From: Clostridium_T sp040217795 | Lineage (GTDB): Bacteria; Bacillota; Clostridia; Clostridiales; Clostridiaceae | DNA length: 62,483 nt | Direction: 5' to 3' | Assembly: GCA_040217795.1 (NCBI GenBank) | Contig: JBEHWK010000007.1 | Coordinates: 1-62,483, forward strand | Shown: piece after piece, positions 52,304-60,937 of the stretch | How positions within the stretch are numbered: the stretch's first letter is position 1 | How the letters are laid out: every line of letters begins with the position of its first letter | The notes under the pieces: model-generated | The model's database searches: none | Told to the model about the DNA's origin: nothing | Seen by the model: the letters and a program-made list of their open reading frames with translations, nothing else | Program-made: the position numbers and the translations under genes

Positions 52304-52900
52304 ATGCGGACTGAAACACTAGATATGTGTAATTTCAATTTTAACATAGGAAGAAAAGTTTTTGAAAAAGTATATTCATTCAAAAAACTCATTATTTTTC
52401 TTTTATTGGTATTATTTATTATCTGCTCTGCTTTTATTACCAGATTCAATAAAATAACAAGTACTGCTGATGATACAGCAGTATCTGATTTCAAATTTGA
52501 TATTACTATGCTTAGTGAAACAGCATCTGTTATTGAAGCAGAAAGAAAATCTAACAAAGACTTGGAAATATATGAATTTGGTTCAGATGGTAAGCTCATA
52601 AACATTAATGATATTACGCCAGATTTAGCAGCAGCTCTAACAAAGATTGCAGATATTGATAACGATGGAAACATATCCAATGAAGAAATGCTGGTACTTG
52701 GAATTATGAGACTAAAACCGGAGGTTTTTCAAAATGAAATGAAAAGATTTCAATTTCACCTGAAATCTGCAGATCGCAATTTAAAAAATTATCTGGTTTT
52801 AACAAAAGGAAAGTACTCAGGTACAATACTTTACAACGGACCGTTGCACTTTATTGATAATGATAATAAGCAGTTTTTGGGGTTAGAGCTGTTCAAATAA
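52304..52900 (+). CDS. Membrane-anchored EF-hand protein of unknown function
   Basis: 198 residues. One strong membrane helix (about 29-47) follows a short cytosolic N-terminus, so most of the protein should be outside. The loop DIDNDGNISNEE (117-128) is a textbook EF-hand calcium loop: D1, D3, D5, G6, N7, I8, S9 and E12 are all present. A preceding GSDGKLININDITPDL stretch could be a degenerate partner. No catalytic domain is recognised. The gene is single, with a terminator after it. Calcium binding is a strong prediction from the motif; any further role is unknown. Confidence 0.72.
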   Translation: MRTETLDMCNFNFNIGRKVFEKVYSFKKLIIFLLLVLFIICSAFITRFNKITSTADDTAVSDFKFDITMLSETASVIEAERKSNKDLEIYEFGSDGKLININDITPDLAAALTKIADIDNDGNISNEEMLVLGIMRLKPEVFQNEMKRFQFHLKSADRNLKNYLVLTKGKYSGTILYNGPLHFIDNDNKQFLGLELFK

Positions 52901-52922
52901 TATCAGATGGATTTTATATTTG

Positions 52923-52961
52923 GAACGACAAGTGAAGCCATATGCTTTACTTGTCGTTATA
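52923..52961. terminator. Bidirectional terminator
   Basis: AACGACAAGTGAAGC (52924-52938) pairs with GCTTTACTTGTCGTT (52944-52958), between the EF-hand gene and converging tkt. Confidence 0.88.
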
Positions 52962-52967
52962 TATTTC

Positions 52968-54962
52968 CTATTTGTTTTTCATAATAATCTGAAGCGCAAT
53001 GTCCACTACATTTCCAACTGTAAATCCATATTTCTCAAACAGAACTTTTGCTGGTGCTGAAGCCCCAAAATTATCTATAGAAATAACTTTTCCATCAAGA
53101 CCGATGTATTTATGCCATCCAAATGATGACCCCGCTTCTGCAGCCAATCTGTTTCGTACCTTTTTAGGAAGCACTTTTTCTTTGTATTCTTCACTTTGTT
53201 TTTCAAATACTTCAAATGAAGGCATGCTTACCACTCTGGCATCTACATTTTTTTCTTTTAAAACTTCAGAAGCCTTGTAAATAAGTTCAACTTCCGAACC
53301 TGTTGCCATAAGTATGATATCTGGTGTTTCCTTTATGGAATCTTTTAGTATGTATGCCCCTTTTAATGCCTCCGGCCCTGTTTCTTTATATAAAGGTAAA
53401 TCCTGTCTTGTTAGAACCAGGCATGTTGGCCCTTCTGCCTTTGTAAGGGCATAATCCCAGGCTGCAGCAGTTTCTTTTGAGTCTGCTGGTCTGAATACTG
53501 TAATGTTCGGTATGCTTCTTAATGATGCAAGCTGTTCAACAGGTTGATGGGTAGGGCCGTCTTCCCCTACACCTATGCTGTCATGTGTAAGAACATAAGT
53601 TACAGGCAGTTTCATTAGTGCGGATAATCTCATGGCCCCCTTCATGTAATCCGTAAATACAAAGAAAGTTGCAACAAAAGTCTTTAATCCTCCATACAAT
53701 GCCAGTCCATTTGCAATTGCTGCCATGGAATGCTCTCTAACTCCGAAGTGAAGGTTTGCTCCGGTTCTGTTCTCTTTTGAAAAGTCACCCTTTCCATTCA
53801 TATATGTTTTGTTGGATGGTGCCAGATCAGCAGAACCTCCTATAAGATTAGGCATTAATTCAGTTAATTTGTTTATAATAATTCCTGAAGCTGCCCTTGT
53901 AGCCATTGGCTTTTCAAAACTCCATAAGCTTTCTTTCTTCTCCAGGTCTGCTGTCACTTTTTCCTTTAGCCAAAGTTCCAATTCTCTTGAAAGTTCAGGA
54001 TATTTATCATCATATGCTTCTTTCAGCTTTTTCCACTTTACTTCTTCATTCTTTAATTTATCTGTTATTTCACTCAAATGGGTTTTCACTTCATCCGGAA
54101 CATGGAATTCTTCTGCATAATTCCACCCTAAATATTCTTTTGCGGCTTTAATATTTTCCGGGCCTAAAGGTTCACCATGGGCTGACGCTTTTCCCTGCTT
54201 CGCAGGACACCCAAATCCTATTTGAGTTTTTACTATAATAATGCTTGGCTTGTCCTTTTCTTTTTTAGCACTTTTTATTGCTTTATCTATCAAATCAACA
54301 TCAGTACCATCTTCAACAGTCAGGGCCTGCCAGCCACATGCTTCAAATTTTCTGGCAGTATCATCTGTAAAAGCTATATCTGTGCTTCCTTCTATAGTTA
54401 TTTTATTTGAATCATATAAAAGAATAAGTTTTCCCAGTCCCAGTGTGCCTGCTAAAGATACGGCTTCAAGGGCAACACCTTCCATCAGACATCCGTCACC
54501 TGATAATACAAAAGTATAGTTGTCAATAATTTCATACCCGGGTTTATTAAACCTGGAAGCAATGTATTGTTCAGCTATTGCCATTCCTACTGCATTTGCT
54601 ATACCCTGCCCCAAGGGTCCTGTAGTTGTCTCTACTCCTACTGTATGACCGTACTCCGGATGACCTGGGGTTTTGCTATCCCATTGGCGAAAATTCTTCA
54701 AGTCCTCCATTTTTAACTCATAGTTAAAGAGATGGAGCAATGAATATATTAATGCTGATCCATGCCCTGCTGAAAGCACAAACCGGTCTCTCCCTATCCA
54801 TTGAGGGTTATATGGATTGTGTTTCATGTTTCTAGCCCATAAAGCATAGGCTATCGGGGCTGCTCCCATTGGCAGACCAGGATGTCCTGAATTTGCTTTT
54901 TGTACCATCTCAGCTGACAAAATTCGTATATTGTTCACTGTTAGTTGATCAATAGGTTTCAT
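52968..54962 (-). CDS. tkt: Transketolase
   Basis: 664 residues. Thiamine-diphosphate enzyme with SGHPGLPMGAAPIAYALW, the TPP motif GDGCLMEGVALEA, a central pyrimidine-binding domain (FGVREHSMAAIANGLALYGG, THDSIGVGEDGPTHQP) and a C-terminal domain. It moves two-carbon units between sugar phosphates in the pentose phosphate pathway. Key histidines (SGHP, SAGHGS, HGEP, REHS, THQP) are present. It is transcribed alone from the minus strand. Confidence 0.97.
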   Translation of the reverse strand: MKPIDQLTVNNIRILSAEMVQKANSGHPGLPMGAAPIAYALWARNMKHNPYNPQWIGRDRFVLSAGHGSALIYSLLHLFNYELKMEDLKNFRQWDSKTPGHPEYGHTVGVETTTGPLGQGIANAVGMAIAEQYIASRFNKPGYEIIDNYTFVLSGDGCLMEGVALEAVSLAGTLGLGKLILLYDSNKITIEGSTDIAFTDDTARKFEACGWQALTVEDGTDVDLIDKAIKSAKKEKDKPSIIIVKTQIGFGCPAKQGKASAHGEPLGPENIKAAKEYLGWNYAEEFHVPDEVKTHLSEITDKLKNEEVKWKKLKEAYDDKYPELSRELELWLKEKVTADLEKKESLWSFEKPMATRAASGIIINKLTELMPNLIGGSADLAPSNKTYMNGKGDFSKENRTGANLHFGVREHSMAAIANGLALYGGLKTFVATFFVFTDYMKGAMRLSALMKLPVTYVLTHDSIGVGEDGPTHQPVEQLASLRSIPNITVFRPADSKETAAAWDYALTKAEGPTCLVLTRQDLPLYKETGPEALKGAYILKDSIKETPDIILMATGSEVELIYKASEVLKEKNVDARVVSMPSFEVFEKQSEEYKEKVLPKKVRNRLAAEAGSSFGWHKYIGLDGKVISIDNFGASAPAKVLFEKYGFTVGNVVDIALQIIMKNK

Positions 54963-55112
54963 TTTCGGATGCCCTCCTCTTATAAGTTATTTCATTTGGA
55001 ATTGTTTACATTTTTTGAGAATCATCTTGAATATTTCAGCTATGTCTTTACTAATATCATATCATCAAAATAATTTCTTGAAAATTATCTTTTAAACAGC
55101 TATATGATACTG

Positions 55113-55149
55113 AAAAAAACCACTCAGGCATTTCTGCCTGAGTAGTTTA
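55113..55149 (-). terminator. Terminator after the SASP-like gene
   Basis: ACTCAGGCA (55122-55130) pairs with TGCCTGAGT (55135-55143) around TTTC, with A residues upstream and T residues downstream. Confidence 0.85.
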
Positions 55150-55155
55150 TTGTTT

Positions 55156-55464
55156 TTACTGGCTTTTATTTTGTCTTGATTGAGCATTTAAATTTTTTAT
55201 TTCTTGTATCTCACTTTCAGTTGACCCAAGGGCACCTGAGCCAGAGAATCCTGAACCAGAGACACCTGAAGTAAATGATTGAGAAGAGGATGAATTTGAA
55301 TATCCTTGTTTTGCTTGAGCATTTAATCTTTTTACTTCTTCAAAATCAGTTTGATTAGCGGAACCAGAGACCCCTGAAGTAAAAGATGAGTTTGAATGCG
55401 CACTTTGTCTTGCTTGTTGGTTTAACATCTTTGCTTGTTCTAAATCCTTATTGTTAGTATTCAT
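55156..55464 (-). CDS. Gamma-type small acid-soluble spore protein-like
   Basis: 102 residues, very rich in Ser, Gln, Asn and Gly. Three similar units can be seen: DLEQAKMLNQQARQS, DFEEVKRLNAQAKQG and SEIQEIKNLNAQSRQN, separated by repeated SSFTSGVSGS spacers. This repeat plan resembles gamma-type SASPs, which store amino acids in the spore core and are cut by the Gpr protease on germination. No clear Gpr site is identified by me. An unrelated low-complexity spore or surface protein is the alternative. The start follows AAAGGGAGAATG on the minus strand. Confidence 0.65.
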   Translation of the reverse strand: MNTNNKDLEQAKMLNQQARQSAHSNSSFTSGVSGSANQTDFEEVKRLNAQAKQGYSNSSSSQSFTSGVSGSGFSGSGALGSTESEIQEIKNLNAQSRQNKSQ

Positions 55465-55723
55465 AATTTCATTCTCCCTTTCATCCTTTTTTCCTATAAA
55501 TCAAAGTTTTTTAAAAATTCGATTTACAAACATATTTTGCCTCTGATTATTTTAAATATAACAAGAATATTTTTATTCATTTGGTGCATCTTTCAATATT
55601 TTTAATTTATTGTGGATTACACCTTTAAATAAATTAAAATATTCAATAAAATTGCATTCTTTAGCAAATATCAGTAAATAATATAGTAATGTTATACATT
55701 TATTTTTATAAGGAGGATTTTTT

Positions 55724-58700
55724 ATGGCAAAAAAAATGAAAACCATGGATGGAAATCAGGCTGCTGCTGAAGCCTCTTATGCTTTCACTGAAGTAACTGC
55801 TATTTTCCCGATTACACCATCTACGCCTATGGCTGAAAGTGTTGATGATTGGTCAGCGCATGGAAAAAAAAATATATTCGGACAGCCAGTGAAAATTGTT
55901 GAGATGCAGTCTGAAGCTGGGGCTGCCGGAGCTGTTCACGGTTCCCTGGCAGCAGGAGCACTGACAACTACATATACATCTTCCCAGGGATTGCTTTTAA
56001 TGATTCCAAATATGTACAAAATTGCAGGAGAGCTTCTACCAGGAGTATTACATGTAACCGCAAGAGCTATTGCAACTCATGCACTGTCTATTTTTGGTGA
56101 TCATCAGGATGTTATGGCAACAAGGCAGACAGGATTTGCCCTCCTGGCATCCTCAAGCGTTCAGGAAGTAATGGATTTATCTAATGTAGCTCACTTGGCT
56201 GCCATTAAATCCAGAATACCGTTCCTGCACTTTTTTGACGGATTCAGGACTTCCCATGAGATACAGAAGATCGAAGTTATAGATTATGAAGATGTTGCAA
56301 AACTTGTGGATTATCAGGAAATTCAGAACTTCAGAAACAGGGCACTTAATCCTGAGCATCCTACAGTAAAAGGAACCGCTCAAAATCCTGATATTTACTT
56401 CCAGGGGAGAGAAGCTCAGAACAAATTTTATCAGGCAGTTCCTGATATAGTGGAAAACTATATGAGAGAAATAGAAAAACTAACCGGAAGAATTTATCAT
56501 CCTTTCGATTACTACGGATCTCCGGATGCTGAGAACATAATAGTTGCCATGGGATCAGTATGTGACACTGTTGAAGAAACAGTTGATTACCTTATAAAAA
56601 AAGGTGAAAAAGTTGGTGTGATTAAAGTACATCTGTATCGACCTTTCTGCAGCAATTATTTTAACAAGGTACTTCCAAAGACTGTAAAGAAAATTGCTGT
56701 GCTTGACAGAACAAAGGAACCGGGGTCAGTGGGAGAACCATTATACCTTGATGTTCTGCAAGTACTTTATAACAGCCCGGAAAAACCCGTAATCGTTGGC
56801 GGCAGATATGGTTTAGCTTCTAAAGATACCCGCCCTTCACAGATTTTGGCAGTATTCAATAATCTCAAACAGGATCAGCCAAAAAACAGATTCACTATCG
56901 GAATTGTTGATGACGTCACTAACACATCACTTCCGGAAGCTGAGCCAATTGAAACTACACCTGAAGGCACTATAAGATGTAAATTTTATGGACTTGGATC
57001 TGACGGAACTATAGGCGCAAACAAAACCGCCATTAAAATCATAGGTGACAATACAGACCTTTATTCACAGGCTTACTTCTCCTATGACAGCAAGAAGTCA
57101 GGGGGCAGCACTGTTTCTCATCTAAGATTCGGCAGCAAACCAATAAAGTCTCCTTATCTGGTTTATGAAGCAGACTACGTAGCCTGTCATAATAAATCAT
57201 TCATATATAACTTAGATGTTCTGAAAGGATTAAAAAAGAACGGAACTTTTGTTTTGAATTGTCCCTGGACAGATGCTGAACTTGAAGAAAAACTTCCTGC
57301 TAAGATGAAAAAATATATAGCACAAAACAATATAGAATTCTATACAGTTGATGCTGTATCAATTTCTCAGGAAGTTGGGTTGGGGAACAGGATTAACATG
57401 GTAATGCAGTCTGCATTTTTTAAATTGGCCAATATAATACCAATAGATCAGGCATTGGGATACTTAAAAACATCTGTGGAAAAGGTTTATGGCAAAAAGG
57501 GCAGAAATATAGTAGATGCAAATATTGCAGCCATTGACCGCGGAGCTTCAGCTGCGCACAAGATCAATGTTCCTTCAAATTGGGCAAATGCAGAAGATAC
57601 GCAATCTAAAAAGAAAAAACTGCCTGATTTCATTAATAACATTGAAAGACCTATGGCAAGACATCAAGGTGATGAACTTCCAGTCAGTGCATTTAATGGA
57701 ATGGAAGATGGAACATTCCCTTTAGGTGTAACAGCCTATGAAAAACGCGGAATTGCCGTGAAAGTTCCTGAATGGCAGATTGATAAATGTATTCAATGCA
57801 ACCAATGTGCATATATTTGCCCTCATTCTGTTATAAGAGCATTGCTTCTGGATGATCAGGAAAAAGAAAAAGCACCGGATACTTTCTTTACTAAAAAGCC
57901 TGCAGGTAAAGGAGAAATCGAAAAATATCATTATCGTATACAGATAAGTCCTCTTGATTGTACTGGCTGCGGAAACTGTGCAGACATATGCCCTGCTCCG
58001 GGTAAAGCTCTTATTATGAAGCCTGCAGAAGAGGAAATCAATGAGCAGGCTGATAATTTTGAATATGCACTTTCTGTTATTCCAAAAGAAGGAATAATGG
58101 ATCTTCATACAGTAAAAGGCAGTCAATTTGCAAGACCTTTATTGGAATTCAACGGTGCCTGCCCTGGTTGCGGTGAAACACCATACATCAAACTATTAAC
58201 TCAGCTTTATGGAGACAGAATGATGATTGCCAACGCTACAGGATGTTCTTCAATCTGGGGAGCAAGCGCACCAGCTATAGCTTATTCCACCAACAACTTT
58301 GGCAAAGGACCTTCCTGGGGTAATTCATTATTTGAAGACAATGCTGAATACGGATATGGAATGTTCCTGGCTGTCAAACAAATGAGAGAAAGACTTGCCG
58401 AACTGATGAGTCAGGCTTTAACCATGGATATAAATGCGGAACTGAAGGAAGCCTTTGGTGAGTGGCTGGAAGGAATTGATGACGCTGATGCCTCAAAATC
58501 ATCTACTGCAAAAATATTACAGCTTCTTAACAAAGAAAACCTGAATGATAATAAAGTTTTAAAAGAGATAATGGATAAAAAAGACTATCTCATCAAGAAG
58601 TCCCACTGGTTTATCGGTGGAGACGGATGGGCATATGATATAGGTTTTGGCGGATTGGATCAGGTTTTATCCCTGGGTTCTGATGTAAATATATTCGTAC

Positions 58701-59251
58701 TGGATACCGAAATATATTCAAATACCGGCGGTCAGTCATCAAAATCAACACCTACAGGTGCAGTTGCCAAATTTGCTGCCGGAGGCAAAAAGATGAGAAA
58801 GAAAGACCTGGGGCTAATGGCTATGAGTTATGGTTACGTTTATGTAACCCAGATATCAATGGGAGCAAATATGAATCATACCATAAAAGCTATTGCAGAA
58901 GCTGAAGCTTACAAGGGTCCTTCTCTTATAATAGCATATGCTCCTTGTATCAGCCATGGAATAAAAACTGGTATGGGAACCAGTATGGCTGAAGAGAAGA
59001 AAGCTGTTGAATCTGGTTATTGGCATCTGTACAGATACAATCCGATGTTAAAGAAAGAAGGAAAGAATCCATTTATCTTAGATTCTAAGGAACCTAAGGA
59101 ACCATACAGGGATTTCATCAATGGAGAAATACGTTACGCTTCTCTGAAGAATATTTTCCCAGAAAGTGTTGAAGAAATGTTCAAATTGTCAGAAGAGAAT
59201 GCTTTTGACAGATATGATTTCTACAAGAGACTTGTAGAAATGCAGTATTAA
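55724..59251 (+). CDS. nifJ: Pyruvate:ferredoxin (flavodoxin) oxidoreductase
   Basis: 1175 residues, the one-chain clostridial type. Domains: the substrate domain starting at AAAEASYAFTEVTAIFPITPS, a CoA-related domain, the gamma domain (LGSDGTIGANK), two 4Fe-4S clusters CIQCNQCAYICP and CTGCGNCADICP, the proximal cluster cysteines in CPGCGETPY and CSSIWG, and the TPP motif GDGWAYDIGFGG. It splits pyruvate to acetyl-CoA and CO2 while reducing ferredoxin, a core step of anaerobic metabolism. The ATG follows TAAGGAGGATTTTTT. It is monocistronic. The 259-bp upstream gap shows no gene. Confidence 0.98.
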   Translation: MAKKMKTMDGNQAAAEASYAFTEVTAIFPITPSTPMAESVDDWSAHGKKNIFGQPVKIVEMQSEAGAAGAVHGSLAAGALTTTYTSSQGLLLMIPNMYKIAGELLPGVLHVTARAIATHALSIFGDHQDVMATRQTGFALLASSSVQEVMDLSNVAHLAAIKSRIPFLHFFDGFRTSHEIQKIEVIDYEDVAKLVDYQEIQNFRNRALNPEHPTVKGTAQNPDIYFQGREAQNKFYQAVPDIVENYMREIEKLTGRIYHPFDYYGSPDAENIIVAMGSVCDTVEETVDYLIKKGEKVGVIKVHLYRPFCSNYFNKVLPKTVKKIAVLDRTKEPGSVGEPLYLDVLQVLYNSPEKPVIVGGRYGLASKDTRPSQILAVFNNLKQDQPKNRFTIGIVDDVTNTSLPEAEPIETTPEGTIRCKFYGLGSDGTIGANKTAIKIIGDNTDLYSQAYFSYDSKKSGGSTVSHLRFGSKPIKSPYLVYEADYVACHNKSFIYNLDVLKGLKKNGTFVLNCPWTDAELEEKLPAKMKKYIAQNNIEFYTVDAVSISQEVGLGNRINMVMQSAFFKLANIIPIDQALGYLKTSVEKVYGKKGRNIVDANIAAIDRGASAAHKINVPSNWANAEDTQSKKKKLPDFINNIERPMARHQGDELPVSAFNGMEDGTFPLGVTAYEKRGIAVKVPEWQIDKCIQCNQCAYICPHSVIRALLLDDQEKEKAPDTFFTKKPAGKGEIEKYHYRIQISPLDCTGCGNCADICPAPGKALIMKPAEEEINEQADNFEYALSVIPKEGIMDLHTVKGSQFARPLLEFNGACPGCGETPYIKLLTQLYGDRMMIANATGCSSIWGASAPAIAYSTNNFGKGPSWGNSLFEDNAEYGYGMFLAVKQMRERLAELMSQALTMDINAELKEAFGEWLEGIDDADASKSSTAKILQLLNKENLNDNKVLKEIMDKKDYLIKKSHWFIGGDGWAYDIGFGGLDQVLSLGSDVNIFVLDTEIYSNTGGQSSKSTPTGAVAKFAAGGKKMRKKDLGLMAMSYGYVYVTQISMGANMNHTIKAIAEAEAYKGPSLIIAYAPCISHGIKTGMGTSMAEEKKAVESGYWHLYRYNPMLKKEGKNPFILDSKEPKEPYRDFINGEIRYASLKNIFPESVEEMFKLSEENAFDRYDFYKRLVEMQY

Positions 59252-59262
59252 CTATAATAAGA

Positions 59263-59292
59263 AGGGCTGTTCATTGAAGAACAGCCCTCTTT
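59263..59292. terminator. Terminator after nifJ
   Basis: AGGGCTGTTC (59263-59272) pairs with GAACAGCCCT (59279-59288), followed by CTTTATT. Confidence 0.88.
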
Positions 59293-59309
59293 ATTCATTC
59301 ATATGAGAT

Positions 59310-59477
59310 TTATTTTTCATTCCTGTCTACATATTCTTTTGCATTCTTTACACCAAGTTCACTTGGTATTGCAACACCTGAAACTGGTTTAGTATCTTTA
59401 GTATCATCCCAGGCTGCAGTTTCATGTTTTTCGATAGGTATTTTCATATTTGTGTCTTTAACCTTATCATTATCCAT
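59310..59477 (-). CDS. DUF3787 family (CDIF630_02480-type) spore-associated protein
   Basis: 55 residues, too short for many gene finders. The ATG has AGAGGAGGAATTATT upstream. The sequence contains IPIEKHETAAWDD, KPVSGVAIPSE and NAKEYVDRNE, the conserved blocks of DUF3787, a clostridial family found on spore surfaces. No cysteine, membrane segment or signal is present. Its function is unknown. It converges with nifJ and has a 12-bp-arm inverted repeat just upstream of its binding site. Confidence 0.82.
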   Translation of the reverse strand: MDNDKVKDTNMKIPIEKHETAAWDDTKDTKPVSGVAIPSELGVKNAKEYVDRNEK

Positions 59478-59496
59478 AATAATTCCTCCTCTCTTT

Positions 59497-59560
59497 TATA
59501 TAGAAAGCAAAAATTCTTTTACATTCCCCACAATGTAAGAACATTAATGCTTTCTATATA
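59497..59560. repeat. Nested inverted repeat upstream of the DUF3787 gene
   Basis: TATATAGAAAGC (59497-59508) pairs with GCTTTCTATATA (59549-59560); inside, TTACATT pairs with AATGTAA around CCCCAC. In the minus-strand mRNA it would lie directly before the ribosome binding site of the DUF3787 gene. The rest of 59561-59720 is AT-rich with no gene. Confidence 0.7.
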
Positions 59561-59786
59561 GTATCTGCAAATTTGAGGAATGTATTATAAACAATTATAG
59601 TAAAATTCTTAATTATATATATCAGAAAACTCTATTTTAATCCTTTCTACTTTATATTTATTTTTATATTCTTTTCATTTTGTTCATTATTTAGTCTGCA
59701 GAAATAATATTATAAAGTAAATGGAAATAAACACGCATGAACTGAATAAGTTAAGTATTATACGAGTAATTAGGCAGGCGGTAGTT

Positions 59787-60839
59787 ATGTATCAATTAAT
59801 ACCATATATTTTTTATGTCCCTGTTTTTTACGAGAAAGATGATATTTTCAACATAAATACTGCACTATCACATGAACATTTTTCTGATAATTATTCCATA
59901 AATGAATTTACAATGCGTAAAAAACTAGTTGTTGGAATATCTTTACCTACCCTGAGAGAAAGCAGGTGGATCAGGGATAAAGAAACCATGGAAAACTATG
60001 CCAAAGAAAAAGGAATTAACGTAAAGATTCAAAATGCTGACACTGATGAAGTGAAGCAGGCTTCTCAGGTAGATAACATGATATCACAAGGGATAGATAC
60101 TTTAATCTTGGCTCCTGTAAATTCAGAAACTGCATCATCTATAATTCAAAAAGCTCATGATGCAGGAATAAAAGTAATAATTTATGAAAGATTTGTAAAA
60201 AACGGTAATGAGGATTTATTTGTATCTTTCAACAGCACTGTGGTGGGAGAACTTCAAGGTCGGTATCTTACCAGGCACGTTCCAAGGGGAAATTATATCA
60301 TTATGTCAGGCGACCCAAAGGATAGGAATTCTAAGTTTTACAAGGATGGCGCAATGGAATTTATACAACCTTTAGCTGATAAAGGTGATATTAAGATAAT
60401 TACAGATAAAGCAGTGGAAAACTGGGATCCAAAGAATGCGTACAAAATTGTACAGGATGCTTTAATTGCCAATAACAATAAAATAGATGCAATACTGGCT
60501 CCAAACGACGCTGTAGCGGGGGCAGCAATTGACGCTTTAAAAACCAAGGGATTGGCAGGCAAGGTAGTAGTGACAGGTCAGGATGCAGATTTGGCTGCAG
60601 TTCGAAGAATAATTCAGGGAACACAAGCCATGACAGTTTTCAAAGATACAAGGCAATTAAGTAAAGTTGCAATTGAATCAGCTATAAATTTAGCTAATAA
60701 GAAACCAACAGAAATAAATGGTCTTGCAGTCGACATGTCTTCAATTCTGCTGACACCAATAATTGTAGATAAATTTAATTTATCTAAGGTTCTTGTAGGA
60801 AGCGGATATTATACTCCTGCTGAACTTTTTAAACCCTAG
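59787..60839 (+). CDS. Xylose-binding-protein-like protein without signal peptide, copy 1
   Basis: 350 residues from the ATG at 59787, preceded by AGGCGGTAGTT; an in-frame ATG at 59721 has no binding site and would add 22 residues. From about residue 45 it follows the XylF-type periplasmic-binding fold: VVGISLPTLRESRWIRDKE, ILAPVNSETAS, SGDPKDRNSKFY, AVENWDPKNA, ILAPNDAVAGAAIDAL and VVTGQDADLAAVRR. The N-terminus (MYQLIPYIFYVPVFY) is neither a signal peptide nor a lipobox. No ABC ATPase or permease is nearby. An intracellular or spore-layer sugar-binding role is possible; function is unknown. A close paralogue follows. Confidence 0.85.
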   Translation: MYQLIPYIFYVPVFYEKDDIFNINTALSHEHFSDNYSINEFTMRKKLVVGISLPTLRESRWIRDKETMENYAKEKGINVKIQNADTDEVKQASQVDNMISQGIDTLILAPVNSETASSIIQKAHDAGIKVIIYERFVKNGNEDLFVSFNSTVVGELQGRYLTRHVPRGNYIIMSGDPKDRNSKFYKDGAMEFIQPLADKGDIKIITDKAVENWDPKNAYKIVQDALIANNNKIDAILAPNDAVAGAAIDALKTKGLAGKVVVTGQDADLAAVRRIIQGTQAMTVFKDTRQLSKVAIESAINLANKKPTEINGLAVDMSSILLTPIIVDKFNLSKVLVGSGYYTPAELFKP

Positions 60840-60937
60840 GGACAACCGAAAAACAATAATAATAAAAACAAATGGAAATAAACGCATATAATTTGAATAA
60901 TTTAATTATTATACGAATAATTAAACAGGTGGTTAAT

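Noticed and set aside
52270..52680. 136-residue minus-strand ORF opposite the EF-hand gene
   Set aside because: The plus-strand frame has a membrane helix, a perfect EF-hand loop and a terminator; the antisense frame has no binding site or recognisable motif.
55501..55723. Rex or other redox-regulator site before nifJ
   Set aside because: No TTGTTAA-N4-TTAACAA-like palindrome is present; only AT-rich sequence and the ribosome binding site are seen.
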